Part shown: positions 6,280 through 13,365 of the stretch, in pieces
How positions within the stretch are numbered: position 1 is the first letter of the stretch
How the letters are laid out: each line of letters opens with the position of its first letter
NCBI GenBank assembly: GCA_902773195.1
Contig: CACYDL010000115.1
Location: 1 to 13,365, forward strand
Origin: an uncultured Lachnospiraceae bacterium
GTDB lineage: Bacteria; Bacillota_A; Clostridia; Lachnospirales; Lachnospiraceae
DNA length: 13,365 nucleotides
Direction of reading: 5' to 3'
Position numbers and translations under genes: made by a program
The notes under the pieces: generated by a model
What the model was told of the DNA's origin: nothing
Seen by the model: the letters and a program-made list of their open reading frames with translations, nothing else
The model's database searches: none

Positions 6280-7847
6280 GCGCGTTGTATCAGGTCTCAA
6301 ACAGTCCCCACGTAAGAGGAAGGCTCGACACCCGGCGGGTGATGCTCGACGTGCAGATCGCCCTCATCCCGGCCGCGGTGATGGGCGTCATCAATTACGG
6401 CTTCAAGGCGTTTCTCGTGATCCTTCTGGCCATGGGATCCGCCTACGGATCGGAGGCCCTGTTCTGCCTTGTCTCCAGGAGGGAGATGAGCGTAAGGGAT
6501 CTCAGCGCGGGAGTCACCGGACTTCTGCTGGCGCTGTGTCTTTCCCCTTCCGTGCCGTGGTACATCCCCGTGCTTGGAAGCGCCTTCGCGATCCTGTTTG
6601 TCAAATGCTTCTTCGGCGGACTCGGCAAGAACTTCATGAACCCGGCCCTGGCGGCCCGGTGCTTCCTGCTGATCTCCTTCGGAAGCGCGATGACGAACTA
6701 CAGCGTCAGCGACGCCGTCAGCTCGGCGACGCCCCTCGCGAACCTGCTGGCGGATAAGACCGTGGACATGAGCGCCCTCTTCTGGGGGAGCGCCAGCGGC
6801 GTCATCGGCTCTTCCGTCTTCGCGCTTCTTCTGGGCGGGCTCTACCTCATTATCGTGGACGCCATCTCGTGGGAGCTTCCCGTGTCGATCATCGGTTCCT
6901 TCGCGGTTTTCATCCTCCTCTTCGGGGGACACGGCGCGGATCCGATGTACATTCTGGCGCATATCTTCGGCGGCAGCGTCATCATGAGCGCGTTCTTCAT
7001 GGCGACGGATCCCGTGACCAATCCGGTCTCGCCGGCGGGTCAGCTTCTGTACGGCGTCATCATCGGCCTGCTGACGGGAATCTTCCGTCTTTACGGTTCG
7101 GCGGCCGATTCCGGGAGCTACGCCGTGATCGTCGCCAATCTCCTGACGCCGCTCATCGACGAGTATTTCATCGTGCTGCCCTACGGCTTCAGGAAAAATG
7201 CCGAGGCCGACAAGAACATTCTCTCAGACCGGGCCTTCTCCCCGAAGATGCTGGGTCCGGCGTGCAACCTGGTGATCATCACGCTGATCGCGGGACTCGG
7301 CCTCGCCGCCGTCTTCAACATGACCAGGGGAACCATCGAGGAGCAGGAGCTTCGGGCGAAGCTTAAGTCCTACAGCACGGTGCTGGAGGACGCGGCTGAA
7401 TTTGAATACGACGACGCCCTGAACGCGGCGGTGGAAGCCCTCGGCGGGAAGCCCTACGGAGCTGACTTCGGCCGCTCTTACATCAATGAGATCGCGGTCG
7501 GCAGGGACGAGGCGGGAGAGACCGCCGGCTACGTCGTCAGCGTCACCAGCGCGGACGGCTTCGACGGGAATATCACCCTCTCCCTCGGCATCGGCACCGA
7601 CAACGTGATCCGGGGCATCGAGTTCACCGAGCTCGCCGAGACCGCGGGCATGGGCATGCGCTGCGCGGAGCCGGCGTTCAAGGATCAGTTCTCCGGCGTG
7701 AGCGTCGACCGGTTCGTCCTGAACAAGGCGGGCGGCTCGACGGCGGACAATGAGATCGACTCGGTGTCCGGCGCGTCCGTCTCGTCCGGCGCGGTCGTCA
7801 ACGCGGTCAACGCGGCTCTCAGTTTCATTCACGCGAATGTCGGCTGA
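6276..7847 (+). CDS. rnfDG: Fused Rnf subunits D and G (membrane ion-pump subunit plus extracytoplasmic flavoprotein)
   Basis: One uninterrupted 523-residue frame covers two normally separate subunits. Residues 1 to about 304 are RnfD: several membrane helices, GKNFMNPALAARC, the flavin-site region DAVSSATPL (T152 the likely FMN acceptor) and the family's closing segment NLLTPLID (288-295). A short linker (about 305-321) leads into RnfG: a single membrane helix (about 330-346), then an FMN-binding domain with GMGMRC and the attachment motif DSVSGASVSS (495-504; S501 in place of the usual threonine). RnfD should end and RnfG begin in the cytoplasm, so the join fits the topology. GGAGGGGG at 6261-6267 precedes ATG 6276, which overlaps the rnfC stop. 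No internal stop or obvious internal start signal separates the halves, although a start within the linker cannot be excluded. Confidence 0.93.
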   Translation: MSALYQVSNSPHVRGRLDTRRVMLDVQIALIPAAVMGVINYGFKAFLVILLAMGSAYGSEALFCLVSRREMSVRDLSAGVTGLLLALCLSPSVPWYIPVLGSAFAILFVKCFFGGLGKNFMNPALAARCFLLISFGSAMTNYSVSDAVSSATPLANLLADKTVDMSALFWGSASGVIGSSVFALLLGGLYLIIVDAISWELPVSIIGSFAVFILLFGGHGADPMYILAHIFGGSVIMSAFFMATDPVTNPVSPAGQLLYGVIIGLLTGIFRLYGSAADSGSYAVIVANLLTPLIDEYFIVLPYGFRKNAEADKNILSDRAFSPKMLGPACNLVIITLIAGLGLAAVFNMTRGTIEEQELRAKLKSYSTVLEDAAEFEYDDALNAAVEALGGKPYGADFGRSYINEIAVGRDEAGETAGYVVSVTSADGFDGNITLSLGIGTDNVIRGIEFTELAETAGMGMRCAEPAFKDQFSGVSVDRFVLNKAGGSTADNEIDSVSGASVSSGAVVNAVNAALSFIHANVG

Positions 7848-7860
7848 CGGAGGTGAGAAA

Positions 7861-8529
7861 ATGAACCGATATCTTGAGCGAATTTATAACGGTATTGTAA
7901 AGGAAAATCCGACGTTCATTCTCATGCTGGGAATGTGCCCGACTCTCGCGGTCAGCACCGCGGCGTCCAACGGCGTCGGTATGGGCATCGCCACCACGGC
8001 GGTCCTGATTCTGTCGAACGTGATTATTTCCGCGCTCCGGAAGGTCATCCCCGACGAAGTCAGACTTCCGTCCTACATCGTGATCGTCGCGACGCTGGTC
8101 ACGATCGTCGAGCTCCTGATCAAGGCCTATGTCCCGGCGCTGTACGCCGCGCTGGGCATCTACATCCCCCTGATCGTCGTCAACTGCATCATCCTCGGCA
8201 GAGCGGAGGCGTACGCCAACAAGAACAGCGTCGGTCTCGCCTTCTTCGACGGCCTCGGCATGGGACTGGGCTTCACCATCGCGCTGACGGTGATCGGCTT
8301 CATCCGGGAGCTTCTGGGGAACGGCACCGTCTTCGGCTTCAAGGTTCTTTCCCAGCCGATCGGCATCTTCATCAAGGCGCCCGGCGCCTTCCTGGTGCTG
8401 GCGGTCGTCATCGCCGTGCTGAACGCGATGCAGGTCAAGAACCGCGGAAATGAGCTCGTCAACGGCTGTGACGGATGCTGCGCGACATGCGCCAAAGGAA
8501 GCGTCTGCGGAGAGGAGGCCGGAAAATGA
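7861..8529 (+). CDS. rnfE: Rnf complex subunit E with a cysteine-rich C-terminal tail
   Basis: RnfE is a six-helix membrane subunit that pairs with RnfA around a membrane-embedded iron-sulfur centre. The 222-residue protein has the typical N-terminus (NGIVKENPTFILMLGMCPTLAV) and the two conserved cysteines, C26 and C109 (VVNCIILGRAEA). The start ATG 7861 follows GGAGGTGAG, 13 bases after the rnfDG stop. After the last helix the protein continues with a tail holding five cysteines in C-x2-CC-x2-C-x5-C (C203, 206, 207, 210, 216). This could bind an extra metal or iron-sulfur centre. The stop overlaps rnfA as ATGA (8526-8529). The identity is secure; the role of the tail is unknown. Confidence 0.95.
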   Translation: MNRYLERIYNGIVKENPTFILMLGMCPTLAVSTAASNGVGMGIATTAVLILSNVIISALRKVIPDEVRLPSYIVIVATLVTIVELLIKAYVPALYAALGIYIPLIVVNCIILGRAEAYANKNSVGLAFFDGLGMGLGFTIALTVIGFIRELLGNGTVFGFKVLSQPIGIFIKAPGAFLVLAVVIAVLNAMQVKNRGNELVNGCDGCCATCAKGSVCGEEAGK

Positions 8530-9101
8530 CATCTCTGATCATGATTATCGTCAGCTGCGCCCTGATCAACAACGTCGTTCTGAATCAGTTCCTGGGCATC
8601 TGCTCCTTCGTCGGCGTCTCCAAGCAGATGAAGGCGTCCGCGTCGCTGGGAATGGCGGTCATCTTCGTCCTGACCATCGCCTGCGCCGTGGCGTCCGTTC
8701 TGTATGACTTTGTGCTGAAACCGTTCAATCTGGACTATATGAAGACGATCGTCTTCATCCTGGTCATCGCGGCCCTCGTCCAGATCGTGGAGATGTTCCT
8801 GAAGAAGACCTCGCCGGGACTCTACAAGGCGCTGGGAATCTATCTGCCCCTGATTACGACCAACTGCGCGGTTCTCGGCGTGGCCCTCACGAACGTCCAG
8901 GATGAGTACAACTTCATCGAGAGCGTACTGGCCGGCTTCGGAACCGCCGTCGGGTACACGATAGCGATCGTCCTGCTCGCCGGCGTCCGATCGAGGCTGG
9001 ATGAGGAGGCGATTCCCGCCCCGTTCCGGGGGGCGCCGGTCGTGCTGCTTTCCGCGGCGCTGATGTCGATCGCGTTCATGGGCTTCGGCAACCTTGGCTG
9101 A
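8526..9101 (+). CDS. rnfA: Rnf complex subunit A
   Basis: RnfA is the sister of RnfE with inverted membrane topology; together they hold the centre that passes electrons across the membrane. The 191-residue length is exactly that of the family. It shows NNVVLNQFLGICSFVGVSK with C26, and LPLITTNCAVLGVAL with C114, the two expected cluster cysteines, spread over six hydrophobic segments. ATG 8526 overlaps the rnfE stop, so the two partner subunits are translationally coupled. The C-terminus (LSAALMSIAFMGFGNLG) is typical. Confidence 0.97.
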   Translation: MTSLIMIIVSCALINNVVLNQFLGICSFVGVSKQMKASASLGMAVIFVLTIACAVASVLYDFVLKPFNLDYMKTIVFILVIAALVQIVEMFLKKTSPGLYKALGIYLPLITTNCAVLGVALTNVQDEYNFIESVLAGFGTAVGYTIAIVLLAGVRSRLDEEAIPAPFRGAPVVLLSAALMSIAFMGFGNLG

Positions 9102-9118
9102 ACATAGGAGGTGAGAAC

Positions 9119-9904
9119 TTGAGTGCGATACTGACAGCAACCATTGTGATCGGTCTGGTCGGCCTGCTGGTGGGAATCGGACTGGTCTATATCGGCAACA
9201 AGTTTTATGTGGAAGTGGACGAGAGAGAGGCGGCGGTCCGGGAGGTTCTTCCGGGCAACAACTGCGGCGCCTGCGGCTTCGCCGGCTGCGACGCCATGGC
9301 CGCCGCGATCGCGGTGGGCGACGCCCCCGCGAACGGCTGTCCGGTCGGCGGCGCTGCCGTCGCCGGTAAGATCGGCGCCATCATGGGCGTCGCCGTCGGG
9401 GAAACCGAGAGAATGACCGCCTATGTGCGCTGCAACGGCAGCTGCGAGCACACCTCCGCCAAGAATCAGTACATCGGCATCAGGGACTGCCGCGCCGCCG
9501 CTCTGTCGGGCATGCACCCGTGGAACTGCGACTTCGGCTGCATGGGCTACGGCTCCTGCGTGAAGGTCTGCCCCGAGAACGCCATTCATGTGAAGGACGG
9601 AGTCGCTGTGGTCGACCGGGAGCGCTGCGTCGGCTGCGGGCTCTGCGTGAAGGCATGTCCCAAGCAGCTGATCGAGCTGGTGCCCTACAGCCAGAAGGTC
9701 GTCGTCCGCTGCAGAAACACGGACAAGGGCAAGGACGTCAAGGCGGCCTGCGGCGTGGGCTGCATCGGCTGCCGCCTCTGCACGAAGCAGTGCGGGACCG
9801 GCGCGATCACCGTCGAGGACAACCTGGCGAGGATCGATTATTCGCTCTGCACGAACTGCGGGAACTGCGCCGCCAAATGCCCGCAGTCCACAATTGCCAC
9901 GTGA
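9119..9904 (+). CDS. rnfB: Rnf complex subunit B (polyferredoxin)
   Basis: RnfB accepts electrons from reduced ferredoxin on the cytoplasmic side. The start is TTG at 9119: AGGAGGTGAG lies at 9106-9115, and the GTG at 9111 runs into a stop after three codons. The 261-residue protein has an N-terminal membrane anchor (about 4-26) and an RnfB-type 4Fe-4S domain (C49, C52, C57, C74). Four ferredoxin-like motifs follow: C137/141/147/151, C170/173/176/180, C211/215/218/221/225 and C244/247/250/254. Further cysteines lie at 105, 109 and 124. It is shorter than the roughly 330-residue Acetobacterium form. The ribosome binding site is nearly identical to that of rnfE. It is the last rnf gene. Confidence 0.96.
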   Translation: MSAILTATIVIGLVGLLVGIGLVYIGNKFYVEVDEREAAVREVLPGNNCGACGFAGCDAMAAAIAVGDAPANGCPVGGAAVAGKIGAIMGVAVGETERMTAYVRCNGSCEHTSAKNQYIGIRDCRAAALSGMHPWNCDFGCMGYGSCVKVCPENAIHVKDGVAVVDRERCVGCGLCVKACPKQLIELVPYSQKVVVRCRNTDKGKDVKAACGVGCIGCRLCTKQCGTGAITVEDNLARIDYSLCTNCGNCAAKCPQSTIAT

Positions 9905-9922
9905 ACCGAAAACTGGTAGAAT
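9894..9922 (+). promoter_or_regulatory. Putative sigma-A promoter for nrfA
   Basis: TTGCCA (9894-9899) and TAGAAT (9917-9922) each match the consensus at five of six positions and stand exactly 17 bases apart. Transcription would start near 9929, giving a leader of about 54 bases before nrfA. The -35 box overlaps the last codons of rnfB. No terminator separates rnfB from nrfA, so nrfA could be read both from the rnf operon and from its own promoter. Confidence 0.5.
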
Positions 9923-9982
9923 CAGAGACAGCAGAGAATCCTACCCTTATGTATCAGCTTTCCGTTTCCATGGAGTGCTTAT

Positions 9983-11257
9983 ATGAATAAGAAAAAAATA
10001 GCAGAGATCGCAGTATCCGCCGCCATACTGGCGGGCCTGGCCGCCGGAGTGAGCGGGATCGGGGGAAAGGTCCTGTACCGCGCGCAGAAGCCGGCCGGGG
10101 AGATGCTGACAAGAGAAGATATCGAATATGTTGAGACAGACGCGCCCGAGGCGTCCGGCGTCGACGGGGTGGTCACCGCCGACGAGTGGGCGGAGACCTA
10201 TCCGTACATCAGGGCGTCGATGGGGCAGAACGACGAAAACAGCTATGTGACGGACTATCTGGAGGAAGATCCGTATCTGGTCAACATCTATGAGGGCTAC
10301 GGCTTCGCCAGGGATTACGGCAGCGCCAGAGGACACAACTACACCCTCGAGGACGTCGCGAAGACCCAGCGCCCGCATCCGATGGCCAACTGCCTGACCT
10401 GCAAGACGCCCAACTTCGCGAAGCTGGTCCAGGACCGCGGCGTCGAGGTCTACTCCATGGATTTCGACGAGGTCATGGCGCTCATGACCGAGGACGTCAG
10501 CTGCTATACCTGCCACGGCAACAGCGCCGGAAACGCGGGCGCCATCGAGATCACCCACACCTATGTGCAGAAAGCCCTCGGCGAGGATCTTCAGGGAATC
10601 GACCCGTCGACCGTCTCCTGCGGCCAGTGCCACATCGAGTACTATTTCCAGCCGGACACCAAGGAGACCTCGATGCCCTACACGAGTGTTGCGGAGATGA
10701 CCCCGCAGGCGATTCTGGCGTACTACGACTCCATCGACTTCGCGGACTGGACGCAGGAGAGCACCGGCTCGCGGCTCATAAAGGCCCAGCATCCCGAGTT
10801 TGAGACCTTCCTCCAGGGGAAGCACGCGGGCGTGCTGAACTGCGCGGACTGCCACATGGCTCTCGTTCAGGCGGAGGACGGCACGGTCTATCACAGCCAC
10901 TACATCGAAAGCCCCCTGGACAACGAGGAGCTCCTGAAGCGGTGCGCCGAGTGCCACGGCGACCGGAACATGACCGCCTACGTCGGCGAGATCCAGTCGG
11001 AGATCAAGGAGAGAGAGACCGAGGTCGGAAATCTGCTCTCCGACATGAAGGACAAGCTGGCGGCCGCCGTCGCGGAAGGAAAGCTGCCGGAGGAGGAGCT
11101 GAACCGTCTCCGCAAGCTTCACCGGGAAGCGCAGTGGTACTTTGACTACTGCTACGTCGAGAACAGCGAGGGCGCCCACAATTACGCCCTGGCCAAGGAA
11201 TGCCTCGGCATCTCCGAGAGCAAGATCCGGGAGGCGTTGGAAATTCTCGACGTCTGA
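9983..11257 (+). CDS. nrfA: Pentaheme ammonia-forming nitrite reductase (cytochrome c552)
   Basis: NrfA reduces nitrite to ammonium with six electrons outside the cytoplasmic membrane. The 424-residue protein has the diagnostic heme order: the lysine-ligated catalytic site CLTCK (137-141), then CYTCH (174-178), CGQCH (213-217), CADCH (287-291) and CAECH (321-325). After heme 3 comes EYYF, and the segment KAQHPEFE (from K267) keeps the K-x-Q-H group of the calcium and active sites. ARGHNYTL and the late GAHNY fit distal heme ligands. The N-terminus is a lysine-rich start plus one hydrophobic segment (about 6-27) with no clear cleavage site, likely a retained anchor. GGAG at 9972-9975 precedes ATG 9983. 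No nrfH is adjacent; rnfB lies upstream and the heme-attachment genes downstream. Confidence 0.96.
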   Translation: MNKKKIAEIAVSAAILAGLAAGVSGIGGKVLYRAQKPAGEMLTREDIEYVETDAPEASGVDGVVTADEWAETYPYIRASMGQNDENSYVTDYLEEDPYLVNIYEGYGFARDYGSARGHNYTLEDVAKTQRPHPMANCLTCKTPNFAKLVQDRGVEVYSMDFDEVMALMTEDVSCYTCHGNSAGNAGAIEITHTYVQKALGEDLQGIDPSTVSCGQCHIEYYFQPDTKETSMPYTSVAEMTPQAILAYYDSIDFADWTQESTGSRLIKAQHPEFETFLQGKHAGVLNCADCHMALVQAEDGTVYHSHYIESPLDNEELLKRCAECHGDRNMTAYVGEIQSEIKERETEVGNLLSDMKDKLAAAVAEGKLPEEELNRLRKLHREAQWYFDYCYVENSEGAHNYALAKECLGISESKIREALEILDV

Positions 11258-11333
11258 TTCACAGGCCTTAAGAGCGGATCGCGGAACTACCGCCCACCGG
11301 GGCAGCGATGCGCTTTTGTCAAACTGATTTTGC

Positions 11334-11380
11334 AGGTGCCGGCGGACGGGCGCGGTATGCGCGCAGGCCGGCGCCTTTTT
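11334..11380 (+). terminator. Rho-independent terminator between nrfA and resB
   Basis: AGGTGCCGGC (11334-11343) pairs with GCCGGCGCCT (11367-11376), with one G-T wobble. The loop is GC-rich and can fold further, and five T's follow (11376-11380). It lies about 80 bases after nrfA within the 205-base spacer 11258-11462, where I see nothing else except the resB ribosome binding site. It may end or partly attenuate the nrfA transcript. Confidence 0.65.
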
Positions 11381-11462
11381 ATGCAGAAGCCGGAGACTTT
11401 CGCGGCAGGACGCCGCCAGGTCCCGCCGGCGCCCTGCCGTGGTATCCGGAGGTATCCCCGCG

Positions 11463-12521
11463 ATGGACATAAAGAAGGTATGGAAGTTTCTGAGCTCCAT
11501 GAGGTTCGCCGTGATTCTTCTCCTGATCCTGATCGCCGCCTGCGCCGCGGGCAGCTTCGTGACCCAGGGGCAGACCTACTCGTGGTACGCGGCGGCCTAC
11601 GGCGAGAGGGCGGCCGGGGCGGTCATCGCGCTGGGCCTGGACGACGTCTTTCATTCGCCGTGGTTCGTGGTCATCACCGCTTTCCTGTGCCTCAACCTGT
11701 TTCTGTGCAACCTCGTCAGGCTGCCTTCCCTGATCAGAAGGTCAAGGGCCCGGGGCACGCTGCGGGGCCGTCTCGGAGTCTGGGGGGCGTGGGTGTGCCA
11801 CCTGGGCGTGCTGATCCTGATCATCGGCTTCGGGGCGGGACAGATGGTGAAGCAGGAATACGCGGTTTACGGCGTTCCCGGCGACAACCGGGAGATCGGC
11901 GGCACCGGCTGTGTGCTGACCATCGAGGATTTCCGCACCGACAAGCGGGACGACGGGTCCGTCATACAGTACACCTCGGACATCACGGTCCGGAATCTTA
12001 AGACCGGAGAGGACGCCGGGGCCAGCGTGAGCGTCAATCATCCCGCGAAGCTGTTCGGCATGAAATTCTATCAGAATTCCACCGGCTGGGCCGCGGACAT
12101 GCACGTGGCGAAGGACGGGGAGGAGATCCAGAAGGAGACGGTCTGCGCGGGCGATTTTCTCGCCTTTGCGGACAAGCCGGATCTGGTCGTCAGCTTCAAC
12201 CGCTTCTATCCGGACTATGACCCCGGCAACGCGATGACGGTCTCCGCGGATACCGACGAGATCACAAATCCGGCGTATCTTTACACCGCCTACTACCAGG
12301 GGCAGTTTCTGGGAATGAACGTGCTTCCGGAGGAAGAGGCGCTGACCATCGACGAGTACACGGTGACCTTCTCGGATCCTCAGCCCTTCACGCTGATCCA
12401 GGTCAAGCGGGATCCCCTGACGCCGGTGGCGCTCGCCGGAGGGCTCATCACCCTGCTGGGGCTGGTGCTGGCGTTCTACGTGAAGCCGGTCCATGCAGAA
12501 GAGAAGGAGAAGGAAAGATGA
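11463..12521 (+). CDS. resB: ResB/Ccs1-like System II cytochrome c biogenesis protein
   Basis: Together with CcsA, ResB delivers heme across the membrane and attaches it to CxxCH motifs of exported cytochromes. The start is ATG 11463 after GGAGG at 11448-11452; an in-frame GTG at 11439 has no such site. The 352 residues show three early hydrophobic segments (about 14-32, 60-80 and 100-122, the last containing CHLGVLILIIGFGAGQM). A large extracytoplasmic domain follows (about 125-325, with NHPAKLFGMKFYQN), then a final helix (PVALAGGLITLLGLVLAFYV). It is clearly shorter than Bacillus ResB (about 540). The stop overlaps ccsA as ATGA. NrfA, which needs five hemes attached, is the obvious client. 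Confidence 0.88.
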   Translation: MDIKKVWKFLSSMRFAVILLLILIAACAAGSFVTQGQTYSWYAAAYGERAAGAVIALGLDDVFHSPWFVVITAFLCLNLFLCNLVRLPSLIRRSRARGTLRGRLGVWGAWVCHLGVLILIIGFGAGQMVKQEYAVYGVPGDNREIGGTGCVLTIEDFRTDKRDDGSVIQYTSDITVRNLKTGEDAGASVSVNHPAKLFGMKFYQNSTGWAADMHVAKDGEEIQKETVCAGDFLAFADKPDLVVSFNRFYPDYDPGNAMTVSADTDEITNPAYLYTAYYQGQFLGMNVLPEEEALTIDEYTVTFSDPQPFTLIQVKRDPLTPVALAGGLITLLGLVLAFYVKPVHAEEKEKER

Positions 12522-13345
12522 ATGTGAGGCTTCTTGACGCGGAAAACACGCTGTTCACCATTACCATGATTCTGTATTTTGCCTCCATGATCGGCTATTT
12601 TGTCTTCATCGGAGTCAAGAAGCAGAAGGTCGCCCTGGTGGCTTACGCCGCTCTGCTCGCGGGCTTCGTCCTGCACGCGGCGGCGCTCATCGTCAGGGGA
12701 ATCGGGGCCGGACGGCTCCCGATGACGAATCAGTATGAGTTCGCGACGAGCTTCGCCTTCGGGCTGGCCCTCGTCTCCCTGATCTTTATCCGGAAATACC
12801 GCTTCGACGTGCTCGGGGCCTTTGCGGTGCCGGTCATCTTCCTCGTGATCGGCTACGCCGCGATGCAGAGCCGGGAGGTGCACGAGCTGATGCCCTCGCT
12901 GCGGAGCAGCTGGCTCGGGTTCCACGTCTCAACGGCGATCATCTCCTACGGGGCCTTCGGCGTCTCCTTCGCCATCGCGCTGATCTTCCTGTTCCGCGGC
13001 AGACTGCAGGAGGGAGGTTTCCTGGACAGGCACATACCCTCGGGGGAGCAGCTCGACCTGATCGAGTACAGGGCCGTGGCGATGGGGATTCTTTTCCTGA
13101 CGTTCTGCATCATCTCCGGCTCCATCTGGGCCGAGCGGGCCTGGGGCTCCTACTGGTCCTGGGATCCCAAGGAGACCTGGTCCCTGATCACCTGGCTGAT
13201 TTACGCGGTCTATCTGCATCAGAGAATCCGGAAGGGATGGCGGGGCAGGAGCGCCGCGATCTTCGCCGTGGCGGGATTCGTGTGTGTGCTGTTTACGTAT
13301 ATCGGCGTGAACACGCTGCTTCCCGGCATTCACAGCTACGCCTGA
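12518..13345 (+). CDS. ccsA: CcsA/CcsB-type System II cytochrome c heme lyase subunit
   Basis: CcsA carries heme to the outer face of the membrane for attachment to apocytochrome c. The 275-residue membrane protein has the hallmark tryptophan-rich motif WGSYWSWDPKETW (residues 209-221). Conserved-type histidines lie before and after it (GFHVSTA at H136, YLHQRI at H234), suited to heme ligation. About eight hydrophobic segments are visible. Its ATG lies inside the resB stop (ATGA, 12518-12521), so the two partners are translationally coupled. The thiol-reducing helpers ResA and CcdA are not in this window. The remaining 20 bases to the window end are GC-rich and could begin a terminator, but this cannot be judged. 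Confidence 0.93.
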   Translation: MNVRLLDAENTLFTITMILYFASMIGYFVFIGVKKQKVALVAYAALLAGFVLHAAALIVRGIGAGRLPMTNQYEFATSFAFGLALVSLIFIRKYRFDVLGAFAVPVIFLVIGYAAMQSREVHELMPSLRSSWLGFHVSTAIISYGAFGVSFAIALIFLFRGRLQEGGFLDRHIPSGEQLDLIEYRAVAMGILFLTFCIISGSIWAERAWGSYWSWDPKETWSLITWLIYAVYLHQRIRKGWRGRSAAIFAVAGFVCVLFTYIGVNTLLPGIHSYA

Positions 13346-13365
13346 GGGCCGCGCGGAGCGGCGCC

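Noticed and set aside
4894..6300. A 468-codon open frame on the minus strand opposite rnfC
   Set aside because: It mirrors rnfC, which has clear domain motifs; long antisense frames are expected in GC-rich genes. The translation is arginine- and histidine-rich with no family features and no ribosome binding site.
11439..11462. GTG start for resB eight codons upstream
   Set aside because: The GGAGG site lies inside this extension and is placed correctly for ATG 11463.
9947..11500. A 517-codon minus-strand frame opposite nrfA
   Set aside because: It is antisense to the five heme motifs of nrfA and shows no recognisable protein features; it results from GC-rich codon bias.
1..13365. CRISPR arrays, tRNA or rRNA genes, complete insertion sequences
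   Set aside because: No regularly spaced repeats, no tRNA-like cloverleaf, no rRNA sequence and no transposase were noticed on reading either strand.

Overview
This window looks like a stretch of chromosome from a strictly anaerobic, high-GC member of the Clostridia (Bacillota). It carries a class III (oxygen-sensitive) ribonucleotide reductase, an Rnf complex in the rnfC-D-G-E-A-B order usual for Clostridia, strong AGGAGG-type ribosome binding sites, and an AAA-ATPase/CYTH fusion next to an RlmI-like methyltransferase. The coding regions have a strong G/C bias at third codon positions. The lineage call is inference; no rRNA or other marker gene is present.

Left part (1-2307): the 3' end of nrdD and its hairpin terminator; a 64-residue gene resembling the first half of a bacterioferritin, with its own ribosome binding site and terminator; then about 750 bases of broken gene pieces (a beta-lactamase-fold hydrolase fragment, a frameshifted C-terminal module, and a short GC-rich coding-like tail).

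Middle (2308-4917): two closely spaced genes, an ATPase/CYTH fusion and an RlmI-like 23S rRNA methyltransferase. They are followed by an AT-rich spacer with a 10-bp inverted repeat 105 bases apart, a perfect 8-bp inverted repeat just upstream of a TATAAT box, and a tandem 11-bp repeat in the presumed rnfC leader.

Right part (4918-13345): all genes on the plus strand and tightly packed: rnfC, a fused rnfD-rnfG, rnfE, rnfA, rnfB, nrfA (pentaheme ammonia-forming nitrite reductase), resB and ccsA (System II cytochrome c maturation). Rnf links ferredoxin and NAD redox to an ion gradient. NrfA needs six electrons on the outer face of the membrane, and ResB-CcsA would attach its five hemes. No nrfH quinol-oxidising partner is present in the window. 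The RnfG half of the fusion places a covalent flavin on the same side of the membrane as NrfA. The main hypothesis is therefore an Rnf-linked nitrite ammonification module, analogous to the Rnf/multiheme cytochrome pairing in Methanosarcina acetivorans. The gene order is seen directly; the electron path is inferred.
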